A DNA stretch of 60,000 nucleotides from Hydractinia symbiolongicarpus (lineage: Eukaryota; Cnidaria; Hydrozoa; Anthoathecata; Hydractiniidae), in NCBI RefSeq assembly GCF_029227915.1, contig NC_079881.1:6140001-6200000 (forward strand). The letters are read 5' to 3'. The notes below the pieces were generated by a model. The model saw only the letters and a list, made by a program, of their open reading frames with translations. It made no database searches and was not told the DNA's origin. Below, piece after piece: positions 33,001 through 43,500 of this stretch. Numbering within the stretch: position 1 is the first letter of the stretch; each line of letters begins with the position of its first letter. The position numbers were made by a program, and so were the translations under genes.

Positions 33001-35183
33001 AAAAAACAAGTGCACTTACCTTTATACATTATTTTTTGCATGTCAGATGGAATCCCTGGGAAAGAAAGAACATTGCAATAGGCATACAAAAATGTGATGG
33101 AAATTTAATTTAGTGGTTTTTTGCCAAAACTGCCAAATTCATTAAATATTCTCTTATCAAAATGTCTTCTTTAAGGTAAACCATTTTAAAATACTAATAT
33201 CAGGGTTCGAATTAGAAAAATGAAGTCAGTTTCCAAAAGTTTGCTGACTGTAGAAAAGAAAACCTCTTGCAGCTGTGGTCTGTGAGCACTGTAGGGCACT
33301 TGTCATTGTTTTGTTAATAGTTATTTTGATGCAACAGCAATTACAGAAATATGTCACACAATTTGACTGATGAACAAAATGGGATTTGCAAATTTAACAT
33401 TCTTTTCTTAGAATAATTCTTAAAAATATTTTGTTTATTCATAAATTGTGTAAAGCCTGAATATAATAAAATATTTTATAACTAGACAAAAAACTCACCT
33501 GTTAGTTCTTCAATGTGTCTCCTCAATTCAGCTACAGTATTTTGAAGACCTAATTTTGTTATGTCATATGTATGTTTATTCCACACCATTTTAAATGAGA
33601 TGGGCTCTCCTTTTATATTGACAGTCTGATTTTCTTTATCTACTTCCATTTTTATGCTGTTTTCAGTAGAGTCAGATGGAGCTTTGATGACATCTAGATT
33701 AGAAAAAAATTGTTTAAAAATAGCAAAAACCAAAATTACACATTTCAATGCAAAAGTGTGTAGCCAATGAATAACAAGAGAATTTAGGTCAAATTAACTT
33801 ATAGTAACACTGGATATTTATTTAACTTATGCAGGTGTTGTACAGCTGTAGCAATACATCACCCACCCCTATATGTACACAGTATGTATAATTAAAAATT
33901 ATCTGTCTGCACCATTAGGCTACCGTCAAAAAATTCGAATTTTTCCCAAAAAATTTCAAAATACTATATTTCGCAGCCATATTTTGTTATTCGTTTTAAA
34001 TGTACGCCAGCTGTATTTTTAGCCTCCGTTTCAAGTTCGATTTTTGTCAGTCAATGTTGTTCCCATGGTTTTCACTTGTATTGCCGGATAAATGCGAAGC
34101 AGGAAAATGTAGCACTGAGTAGCTTAGCGCAGTCCCCTATCGAAATAACATTTTGTTGCATGTGGAAGATTGTTCGTGGATTGTTTGGTTTATTTTTTAC
34201 AAATTTACCAACTCCCCGACTTGACTTTCCCTTTCAAAGTGAGTCGGTCGTGTGACGCTAACCAATTACATTTTTGAGGGTGTTCTTACTCAAGTTCAAG
34301 ATGAATAATCACTTGAACATGAGAATTAAACATAGTTATCATGTGATTCGCTTATTTAAGCTATATTGGACGTTTAATTTGAAGGTAGCATACTAATTAT
34401 ACTTTCCTCACATTCTGCGTTAAAAAAAGAAAAGTTTTGTAGCCAAAGATATAATTGTCGCAACAAACTTGTTTTCGTACAATTTTGACAAGGGAGTGTG
34501 TGACAAAAACATATACCGTTACGACTGAAAATTTTATTTTGAGAAAAAGCAAATCAAAGACCTTTGCTTTTACCTGTAAGAATCATGGTTACACCCACTT
34601 AAACGTTATGAATAATTAATAATTCATGAATATTCTATTTAAAATTGAAGGTAAAGTATTTTCACAGAACTTTGGGTCTAGTTATTGTTAAACAGGCAAC
34701 AGGAAAACATAACATATATAACAGGATAAAAACGAAAAAAATTAAGAAATAAATTAAAAAGGTATAGATGGTCAATACTAATTTATTTGTATAGATTATT
34801 AAAGTGTAAATGATTCCTATGTTATATGTAGGGATGCAAATTTTTATTCGTTCTGCATAACTCTCTTTAATTATTATACAGATTAAATATATTTAAGAAA
34901 TTTCAAACTTTGAGCACACTATTGAAAACACTAAAAGATAAAGAAGATTTTTCTTCATTTTATCACTTTTAACAATAAATATTTTTGATTCTTTTTTAAA
35001 AAATATCAGGAAATTATGCCAAGGAAATTAAAAAAAATATTTTTTTTTAAAAAAAATGACCCTGAAGGGGGGTACTGTATCCTTAATTGAAACAAACAGT
35101 CCTTGAAGCTAAGTACGAGTCAACAAACCTTCTGTCAGTGTTTTATTTTCAATTTCTTTTTCTTGGGTAGCTTCGTCCGCCAT
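30071..35183 (-). CDS. UBFD1: UBFD1: ubiquitin-like domain-containing protein, complete, 9 exons
   Basis: UBFD1 is a conserved ubiquitin-domain protein of poorly defined function, linked to polyubiquitin binding and NF-kB signalling in mammals. Nine exons with closing phases encode 277 aa (human: about 309). Exons: 35183-35129, 33693-33499, 33055-33020, 32808-32662, 32499-32465, 32318-32253, 31350-31245, 30578-30496, 30181-30071 (stop TAA). After an acidic N-terminus (MADEATQEKEIENKTLTE) comes the ubiquitin fold from about residue 50 (FKMVWNKHTYDITKLG) to 125 (AKLMVVGST). The C-terminal domain has GGKVRLTFKLELDQLWLGTK, ISEPIEGHEEYHILAIQLG, GPTEASRYWMYWFPAQYVDA and VLGKW-like ILGKWQAF at the end; these match human UBFD1 almost word for word. 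The start ATG follows an acceptor-like TTTACAG 12 nt upstream. IFT20 is transcribed divergently 1.1 kb away. Confidence 0.95.
31092..31133 (+). repeat. G-rich tract
   Basis: Five or more runs of three to eight G within about 42 bp (GGGGGGGG, GGG, GGGG, GGGGG), in a UBFD1 intron and on the strand opposite the gene. It fits the sequence rule for a G-quadruplex; nothing else supports a function. Confidence 0.5.
31790..32045 (-). mobile_element. tRNA-derived SINE in a UBFD1 intron (SINE 1)
   Basis: On the minus strand a tRNA-like head begins near 32045, with a pol III A-box region TTAGATTAGTGGTTATAGC (32038-32020) and B box GGGTTCAATTCC (31994-31983). A body follows with CCGGGTTAACCG and GCCATGTGAGGGAAATT (to about 31911). 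It recurs, with a different head, at 47955-48122. The 3' limit near 31790 is approximate. Confidence 0.75.
32174..32236. repeat. ACATT/ACATA microsatellite
   Basis: A pentamer repeat in the UBFD1 intron, ending about 15 bp from the donor of the exon at 32253-32318. Confidence 0.9.
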
Positions 35184-36318
35184 CTTTATTTCGTTCTGTA
35201 AAGTTGTATGTGCGTATATCGTACAAAGTAGAGACTTAACCGCACGATGTTTGGCTGTTTAAAAAGAAAAACAAGATTGTTGTCATTGACTTCGCGAAGT
35301 TTAGAGTGGTGATGATGGACCCCATAGTTTATGAAAGTAACCAATTGTGATATAAGGATTTTTATTGTATTTTAATGCCATTTTATTTCAGAACATTATT
35401 GAAAGATTTTAAGTTTACAAAATAATAGGCAGGCTCAATGTTATGATGGATCTCGCTAGCTACCTCTAGCCATACACAAAAAAATTATACAATTGCGCAC
35501 ATTTTGAATCACCTTTTTAAGGGACACTTCTAGTTTTACCTTCACAGTGTTCTGTTTTATTACTTCAGCTATGGACAGTGGTAATAAAGTGACCTTACAT
35601 TTTTTAGGCAAAAAATAACTTTTGTTGTGCTTCAGCAGACTTCTGAGAAAAAGTCAAATCCTATCTCATTTGCAGACAAATTCTGTAAAGTGTGACAAAA
35701 GGTATAAAGTCCTTGCTTTTAGCATAAGCTTTAAAGTCTTGTGTATATAGCTAGCTACAGCTATAGCTAATACTTTTTAAATACATTTTGAAAATCTGTG
35801 TTTTTATAAAGTTGATTTGTATTAGCTAGCTACTGTAGTTAATGTCTGACACTCAGAACATTTCTGTACGCTTGATGCTCAGAGCATTTCAACTGTCTCC
35901 CTTATGCTATGAGTATGAAGACTGCTAGTGCCTGATGCTCATGGCATGAAATATATATACTTGTGTACACTTGTCCTGCAATCCTATCCCTTACCCACAT
36001 TTTTCCAAATGGTCTAGTCCATAACTTGTTTTCAGTACTGGTTCCGTTTGAAATACATTGTTTTTGATCAATTTTGTGTTATCATTTAGGAACCCAAAAC
36101 AATTAACTCCATTTATAGAATATTTTTCAATGATGAAAAAAAATACACAGATCTATAAGCTTTGCAGAGTTTTTTCTCATCACTCCAGAAAGAAATATGG
36201 CCATCTTTAAGCTTCTAATAGTATATAGTGTATAAAACCTTCCTAAAATTAATACCAACATTTTCTATTTGTAAAAATGTTTAAAATGTGCTTATTTTTA
36301 GATTAAAAAATCATCAAA
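35184..36318. other. Divergent intergenic region between UBFD1 and IFT20
   Basis: About 1.1 kb between two start codons pointing away from each other, so it should hold both promoters. No gene, repeat or clear core promoter element is visible. Acceptor-like AG sites lie 12 nt before the UBFD1 ATG and 17 nt before the IFT20 ATG. Confidence 0.5.
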
Positions 36319-36708
36319 ATGTCTTCGCAAGAAAACGGGATTTTCTTTGATGAGATGTCTAAAGTAAGGGTTTTAGAACCTGAAGTTAGTCAACAAACTC
36401 AAGAATTAAAAACTGAGTGTAAAGACTTTGTTGAAAAGATATCTGACTTTCAAAAGATTGTTGGTAGTTTTATAGATATGGTGGATACACTAGCGAAAGA
36501 AGTGGAAAAAGAGAAAATGAAAGCAATCGGCTCAAGAAATTTGTTAAAATCTATGGCGAAACAACGTGAATCACAACAGCAACAACTGAGAGCATTAATC
36601 GCTGAGAAACAGACACAACTAGAACGTTACAGACTTCAGTATGACGTTCTACTAAAACAAGAAGCAGAACAAAATGATTTTGTTGAGCAGTTTATGATGC
36701 AAAAATAA
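36319..36708 (+). CDS. IFT20: IFT20, intraflagellar transport protein 20
   Basis: IFT20 is the small coiled-coil subunit of the IFT-B complex that also works at the Golgi, sorting membrane proteins to cilia. The frame is 129 aa (human: 132) and aligns end to end: [58 protein letters not shown] and [14 protein letters not shown]. The C-terminal half is a heptad-rich, Gln/Glu/Lys-rich coiled coil that pairs with IFT54. No intron breaks the coding region. TTTTTAG at 36295-36301 ends 17 nt before the ATG and looks like a splice acceptor, so a 5' non-coding exon or a trans-spliced leader is likely. Confidence 0.96.
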   Translation: MSSQENGIFFDEMSKVRVLEPEVSQQTQELKTECKDFVEKISDFQKIVGSFIDMVDTLAKEVEKEKMKAIGSRNLLKSMAKQRESQQQQLRALIAEKQTQLERYRLQYDVLLKQEAEQNDFVEQFMMQK

Positions 36709-37501
36709 CACAGCAAAATATAACAAAGATACCCAGTAAAAAAAAATTGGATGTGTGCAGGAATGCTCTCATAAATTCACTGTGTTACTTTGCATAGCTT
36801 TTATTTGAAATTGTTTTAACTTTGTACATAATATATAAATTATTGTATTTGTTTACACTTGTAAAATTTGTTTTTTTACTAAATCTCTTGTTTCTCAGTA
36901 ATATTATTCTCAGAAGACTATATCAGTTAGAAGACTATATCAGTCTAAAGAGTATCAATATAACAGGTAATCAGTTGTTTTGGTAGGGTTGAAATACAAA
37001 AGAAATTGTGGTCTCTTTTTGCAAAATACAATATATAAATGTTTTTTGATTTTAATAAAAAATTAATTTTGCATTTCTGCTGACTATTTATAGTTGACTA
37101 AAATATGCCTGTTTTTCTCCTACTTGTATCATTTTATGTTAATAAACTTGAAAACAATAATTTTGCAGTTCTTTTTTCTCTAAATAATGATGACTTTTAC
37201 TTTACCTATATTTTTAAGTTTGTTTAAGCCCATCAAGTTTTTATAATACAAATCATTATTTGCAGTTTCTACTCTTACCTTTTTCATAACTTGATTGAAA
37301 GTCACAAAGCAATTGTTATTTTATTGTTTTAGAGATTTAAATTTTCTGAAACATGACTCGGATAATAAGAAAAATATTTTTATTATCTTCACGAAAACTG
37401 ACATTTTTGTTTTTCAAAAATTAGGAAAAACATATGAAGTTATTATCCCTTATATACAGGTTTCAATGATATACCCTTTCAATCCTGATGGTCAGTAAGT
37501 C
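36709..37501 (+). other. IFT20 3' flank and TMEM94 upstream region
   Basis: AT-rich with several AATAAA-like signals after the IFT20 stop (for example near 37055 and 37140). The open frame at 37295-37498 shows no homology that I recognise. The TMEM94 leader should lie in the right part. Confidence 0.5.
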
Positions 37502-40500
37502 ATGACAGAGAGCCATGGGTTAACAACAGAAGATGCTTTGGTAAAATTAAAACAAATATTAGAAAATGAAGTTTGCTTGTTTCAAAGACACAAAACAAGA
37601 TGGCCTTACGTTTTAATGAAAACATTTTACCCTAGTGAGTCGACACTAGTTTCATGGATTGGCATTATTTGTATACTTCTTGAATTGGTGGCAATTGTGG
37701 TTAATGCAGCTGCTGATCAACAAGAAAGGTAAGATATCTTTGTTATGCCTTTGTAGATCTTTGACGGGCAAGAAATGGCTTTAAACAGCTCTGCTGAAAT
37801 AGTCTCCATAAAGGTTAATTTTTTTGTACATTGACTGTAATTGTAATTCTTGTGTGCTTCAATGTCTTTTGACAACCATCCTTTGAAAGGAGAAAAAGAT
37901 ATGAAAAAATTTTTCCAAGATATTGGAAATGTACTTATGATGCTGCATCAAAAACAAGGTCATACGACAACATATGCCTTTTATTTAACCACCCTAAGGT
38001 AGTAAATTGTTCAAACTATGGTTTAAAAAAATGTGCAATGCTGCGCATCTGATTGTGTATACTAATTATGACTGCAAACAAGCTACAGTTGATACAATTA
38101 GCAGACGATCTAGTCCATCAAGAGACCCTAAAGTTATTGCAGAGGTGCTTCAACTGCAAAGTGAAAATAAGCAATAGTAATAGAAAATTAGTGGGTCTAA
38201 TTATAGCTGTTTTTAATGTGGATGGAGCAAATGTTTATGCAGTCTTTTTCATATAAAGGGTGCGATCGCACGCACACGCCTCTGAGCACACCTAAACTAC
38301 TCTACACATACAAGATATAATTCTAAATTTAAGTCAAATGCACTGAAACTTTGTATCGGTTTATTCTTTCGTATCATTTTATTTTTGATACAACTTTTTT
38401 GTATTATCAAAATTATAAAGTTCGTATTATTTCTAAGAAATTCGTATGTAGTTCGTATCATTTCAAAGAAGTTTGTATCAGAAGTTGCTCATACGAAGTT
38501 CGTTTATTATAATTGGACTATTATCTAAAGCCTTTATATTTAAATTTTTTAACTATTATAAAGTTCCTTTCCTTATACGAAATTCGTTTATTTTATTTGG
38601 ACTTATTAGGCATTTATATTCAAATATAGAAACGTACTGATTCAGAGATATATAGATTCGGCGATAGAATAAAGCCCCTTGCAAAGTTGAGTGAATTTAA
38701 CTTTGTAAGGGAGCTTTTGAGCGATAGCCATTCAGATCACTTGAAAATAAAATGATTGCATTAACCTTTACATCGCCTTCAAATGTCAATTTGCATAAAA
38801 GCAAATTGACATTTGAACTAAATGAGAATCACACAAGCGAAGAAATCAACGTCCCAAAATCTCCGAAAGTAGCTATTTTTGTTAAAATGACATAAAAATT
38901 GAAACTTTTGTAAGTTTTGTTTAGTTATTTGAAATTACGCTGGTACTTTTGAAGTTCGTTTTAAGATCGTATAGCAATTTACTTTCTTTGAAATTCGTAT
39001 CATCTTCTTCTTATAATAAAAAAACTTTGTATCATATTTTAAAAAAACTTATATTTTTTATTTTAAAGCACTTTGTATGACATTCATATAATAAAGTATT
39101 TTGTAGCGTTTGTATAATGATACGAAAATAAACAAATGAATATTTTGAGACAGTATTGGTATTGGCAGTTAACAACATTTATTAACCATCAATGATGTTT
39201 ACACTCTACACTTAAATTTGTTAACGGTCAATATTATGTAGAAGACATGTACATAGTTCCATCTTCTTTTCTACAAACTAATTGGAAAAATAATGACACT
39301 TCCTCAAAATATTCTTTATATCATTTCAATCTACCACCAAAATCTGCATCTAATAACATTGAATTCACTTTCGTTGTTGTTTCGAAATTCTCTTTAAATC
39401 TTTAAGTGGTAGTCAAGTTGGTACTACAGGCACATGTGTTGTTCAATTATTTCTTCACCAGTAAAAGATAATTTAATTCTTGTAAGTTCAATGTATTAGC
39501 ACCCCCATATAAATACAATAAAAACGGTTTGTTACTTGTACATGACATCAAAATAAACTTTCCCACCTCTTTTTTTATATGAACACTATTTCATCTATCG
39601 GAGACAAGATAAGTTAAGACCAAGAGAGATGCTAGTTCACACACATAGTTGACTTGTTTAAAGTTCACAAGTAAAAATTCCCTCCTGCTTGTCTTCAACA
39701 TGTAAAGTATTAACATGGGAATAAAAAAAATTCACTGTTTTTTTAAAACAAGTTAAAGCTTTATAACAAAAATTGTTAATAAAAAAATTGCTCAGGCCAG
39801 GTTCACACTAATCGGAATAATGTAATTATGCTGATTCAAATGTTATTTATATGCAATGAGAATTACATTTTTGGTGTAAACAGCTACCCTTGTGAAGATG
39901 ATCTATAGAGTATAAGAAAGATATAGCTAATATTGATGGAGCTAAATGAATATTTAGCTCATGTTAATTGTGGTGACTTCAGTATACCTTCTAGCTGTCC
40001 TGTATAATGATAGATGCCGCTCTGGCTCTGGCCTGGTGCTGTACCTCAAGTAGGGTTAAGAATAAGGCACTTCTGATTCTGTTAATAGGTAGCCATGTTG
40101 GATTATATCTGCTTAGAGCATTGTCTCAGTTGCCCCAGGTCAACATGCATTTGTTTTGCCTCGCTTAATAATACAAGTCAATAAATACATGAGACATGGG
40201 TCAGTCCAATTTTAGCCATAAAGAACTGAGGTTGTTGAAGATTAAAGCTCCTCAGATTTGAAGCTCTTGTTCAGCAGATATCCTGGACTGCAACACTATG
40301 GCACCTAAAAATAAACAACCTCTTCAAAAAGGCACTAAAGCACCAGCAACCGACACGCCCAGTGAACAACCATGCTGCTCATCCACACCCCAGTCTGGTA
40401 AGCAGTTTTTTGACACTCCTGTGTTTGAAACAGAGCCTCACATGCGCACAGCTGAACAGTGGGCCTCTATGGGCAAGGAAGCGCTCCTTCTACTGGCAAA

Positions 40501-43500
40501 CTCCTTAAACATCCACACCAGAGCTCTATGTCACTTTTATGTCAACGCGGGTCAAATATGCTACTATTAAGGTGTACTTGTGTGGGATACAGTACCAAAG
40601 TCTAATCTGTGGATTTTCCGAAAAGATATCTGACATGGGAAAATTGTACTACGTAATGAGGGGTATTCGGCGAACTGAGAATGTTGTAAGCCGCCAGAGA
40701 CTGCCAATCACGCCCTCCCACCTACACGAAATGCTAAGATTTATCAACAATTCATGTTTTTCATTTTGTGACAAAGCTATGTGGCGATGCCTTATTTTGT
40801 TTGCCTTTTTTGGTCTGTTAAGAGTTTCGGAATATGTTTGCCCCTCCAAAACCTATTTTGATCCCAATATTCACTTGTCCCCATCCGAGTTTAGCTTCTC
40901 ACCTTGCAACAATACTCTTTATATGACTATCAAAAGTTCTAAAACCGATCCCTTTAGGAAAACATTTCAAATTAGGTTTGGGAGGATTAAGGGTGATTTG
41001 TGTCCTGTCAAAGCTTTCTCTCAATTTCTTGTGTACAGAGGTACTCATCAGGGTCCTTGGTTTGTTCTCTCCAACGGCGAATTTGTTACTAGGAAGTTAG
41101 TTTCTGCCTTTGTAAAAATTAGTGTAAATGGGCCCGATCTCAATACGCATAGCTTCAGGATTGGTGGGGCCTCTGCCGCAGCATCTTGCGGTATTCCAGA
41201 CTCTGCCATTAAGATCTTAGGCAGGTGGTCCAGCGACTGTTATCGTCGATATATCCATCTTCCCAATAAAGTGTTAACACAGTGGTGTTCTAAAATGGCC
41301 AACCTCAATGACGTGCCTAAGTTGTGGGACATTCGATCCATTTAAATTTACAGAGTGATCTTTGTTATTTATTGTATTATAATTACTAGACTAGGTCCTG
41401 TGGTTACATACACAATTCGTGTTGTAATATGGATTTTATATATGTCAAGTATTATGACTTTGTGTTTATTTTGGATATAGACTGTTATTTGCTTTTTATA
41501 GCTATTGTACAGTTTTACGTGTATCTAGGCTCCTTTGTATGTATGTATGTTGTTGACGCATATAAGCCGGTACTCTTAATGACTGACTTTTTCCTCCAAT
41601 ACCCACACTAATTTGGGGAAATTTGGGGATGTCGGGCTTCCTACGTCAGCCATATAACATTTGGACAGATGCGTGTGTGAGGCTTGTGTATCTTATTATT
41701 ACTTGATATTATTATCATTACGGTGAGGCACACCCTTTTATGAATCCTGATATTATTATTATGTGGTAACACACGCTGGGCCAATACTGGACCAGCTTGT
41801 GCATTCCACCTTTAGCTCATGATTATTGATAACACATGTTTATTGGGTGCAGAAGACACCATATGTGATTATCGGTTTATAGTGAAGTGCAGTGTACCTT
41901 CATGATTGAAGTGGAAGAGAAACAATATCCTTCATGCATGAGAATAAATTATTAAATCAGTATATAATTAATAAACTAAATAATTAATCATTAATTACAA
42001 GTGACAAGTAAATGTATTATTAGTTGTGAAATGTACCTCGTGAATAGAGGATATGAGTATGTTATTCATGCATGAAGAGATCTGGGTCATGCCTTGGAAA
42101 CCGTTCACAATATTATGATCCATGAGGACATAAGCTTGTGAGGGGCAACCAAAACGTGCATACTCTTAGGAAATTACCCTCTTTGCCTTGGGCAAGCATT
42201 TTGGTGTGATTACCTTGTTATGATTACTAGCAGCATGCGTTATCTGTCCTGCCTTACTTATTTATTATCTTACCCGGCATCCCAATCCATTCCCCAAATT
42301 TACAAATTGCGTTCCATGCGGATGATGTTGTATACCAAAATGTGCCATAATACAATATTCTCGATTAATAAGTGTGTTTTTACTGAGTAACCAAGACAAT
42401 TAAATGGAGCTAAATGAATATTTAGCTCATGTTAATTGTGGTGACTTCAGTATACCTTCTAGCTGTCCTGTATAATGATAGATGCCGCTCTGGCTCTGGC
42501 CTGGTGCTGTACCTCAAGTAGGGTTAAGAATAAGGCACTTCTGATTCTGTTAATAGGTAGCCATGTTGGATTATATCTGCTTAGAGCATTGTCTCAGTTG
42601 CCCCAGGTCAACATGCATTTGTTTTGCCTCGCTTAATAATACAAGTCAATAAATACATGAGACATGGGTCAGTCCAATTTTAGCCATAAAGAACTGAGGT
42701 TGTTGAAGATTAAAGCTCCTCAGATTTGAAGCTCCCACCCACCCACCCCTTATCATCTGTGGTAATGTCTCCAATTTTACTTGAACTAACTATGTTTATT
42801 TTCTTTTATGTGCTGCCAAACCGGATGACACTTGCCGAATATGCTTGCCTCCGATCACTGGCACTTCTTTTCACGCACTGGTCCAGCACTGCAAGCATAC
42901 GATCAAGCTTTTGGATTAGCTCACATCACCCAGTCGTCGATGGGTGGTCATGCGAACACTGATCACTGTGGCTGCACTGTTGCTCTAGCCGCACGGTTTC
43001 CTTACACAACCATTTGGCTACGAGAGTTGTGAAGGTTTTTGTCCAGCGGTGGGAGCAACGGTTCATCCAATTTCCACTTGCGCTTTTACTGATGGGGATG
43101 TCGGGCTTCCTACGTCAGCCATATAACATTTGGACAGATGCGTGTGTGAGGCTTGTGTATCTTATTATTACTTGATATTATTATCACTTATTATCATTAC
43201 GGTGAGGCACACCCTTTTATGAATCCTGATATTATTATTATGTGGTAACACACGCTGGGCCAATACTGGACCAGCTTGTGCATTCCACCTTTAGCTCATG
43301 ATTATTGATAACACATGTTTATTGGGTGCAGAAGACACCATATGTGATTATCGGTTTATAGTGAAGTGCAGTGTACCTTCATGATTGAAGTGGAAGAGAA
43401 ACAATATCCTTCATGCATGAGAATAAATTATTAAATCAGTATATAATTAATAAACTAAATAATTAATCATTAATTACAAGTGACAAGTAAATGTATTATT

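Noticed and set aside
40539-41345. Crypton DNA transposon as the source of the recombinase
   Set aside because: Cryptons lack the A1-B1-A2-B2 split repeats seen here; kept only as a weaker alternative.
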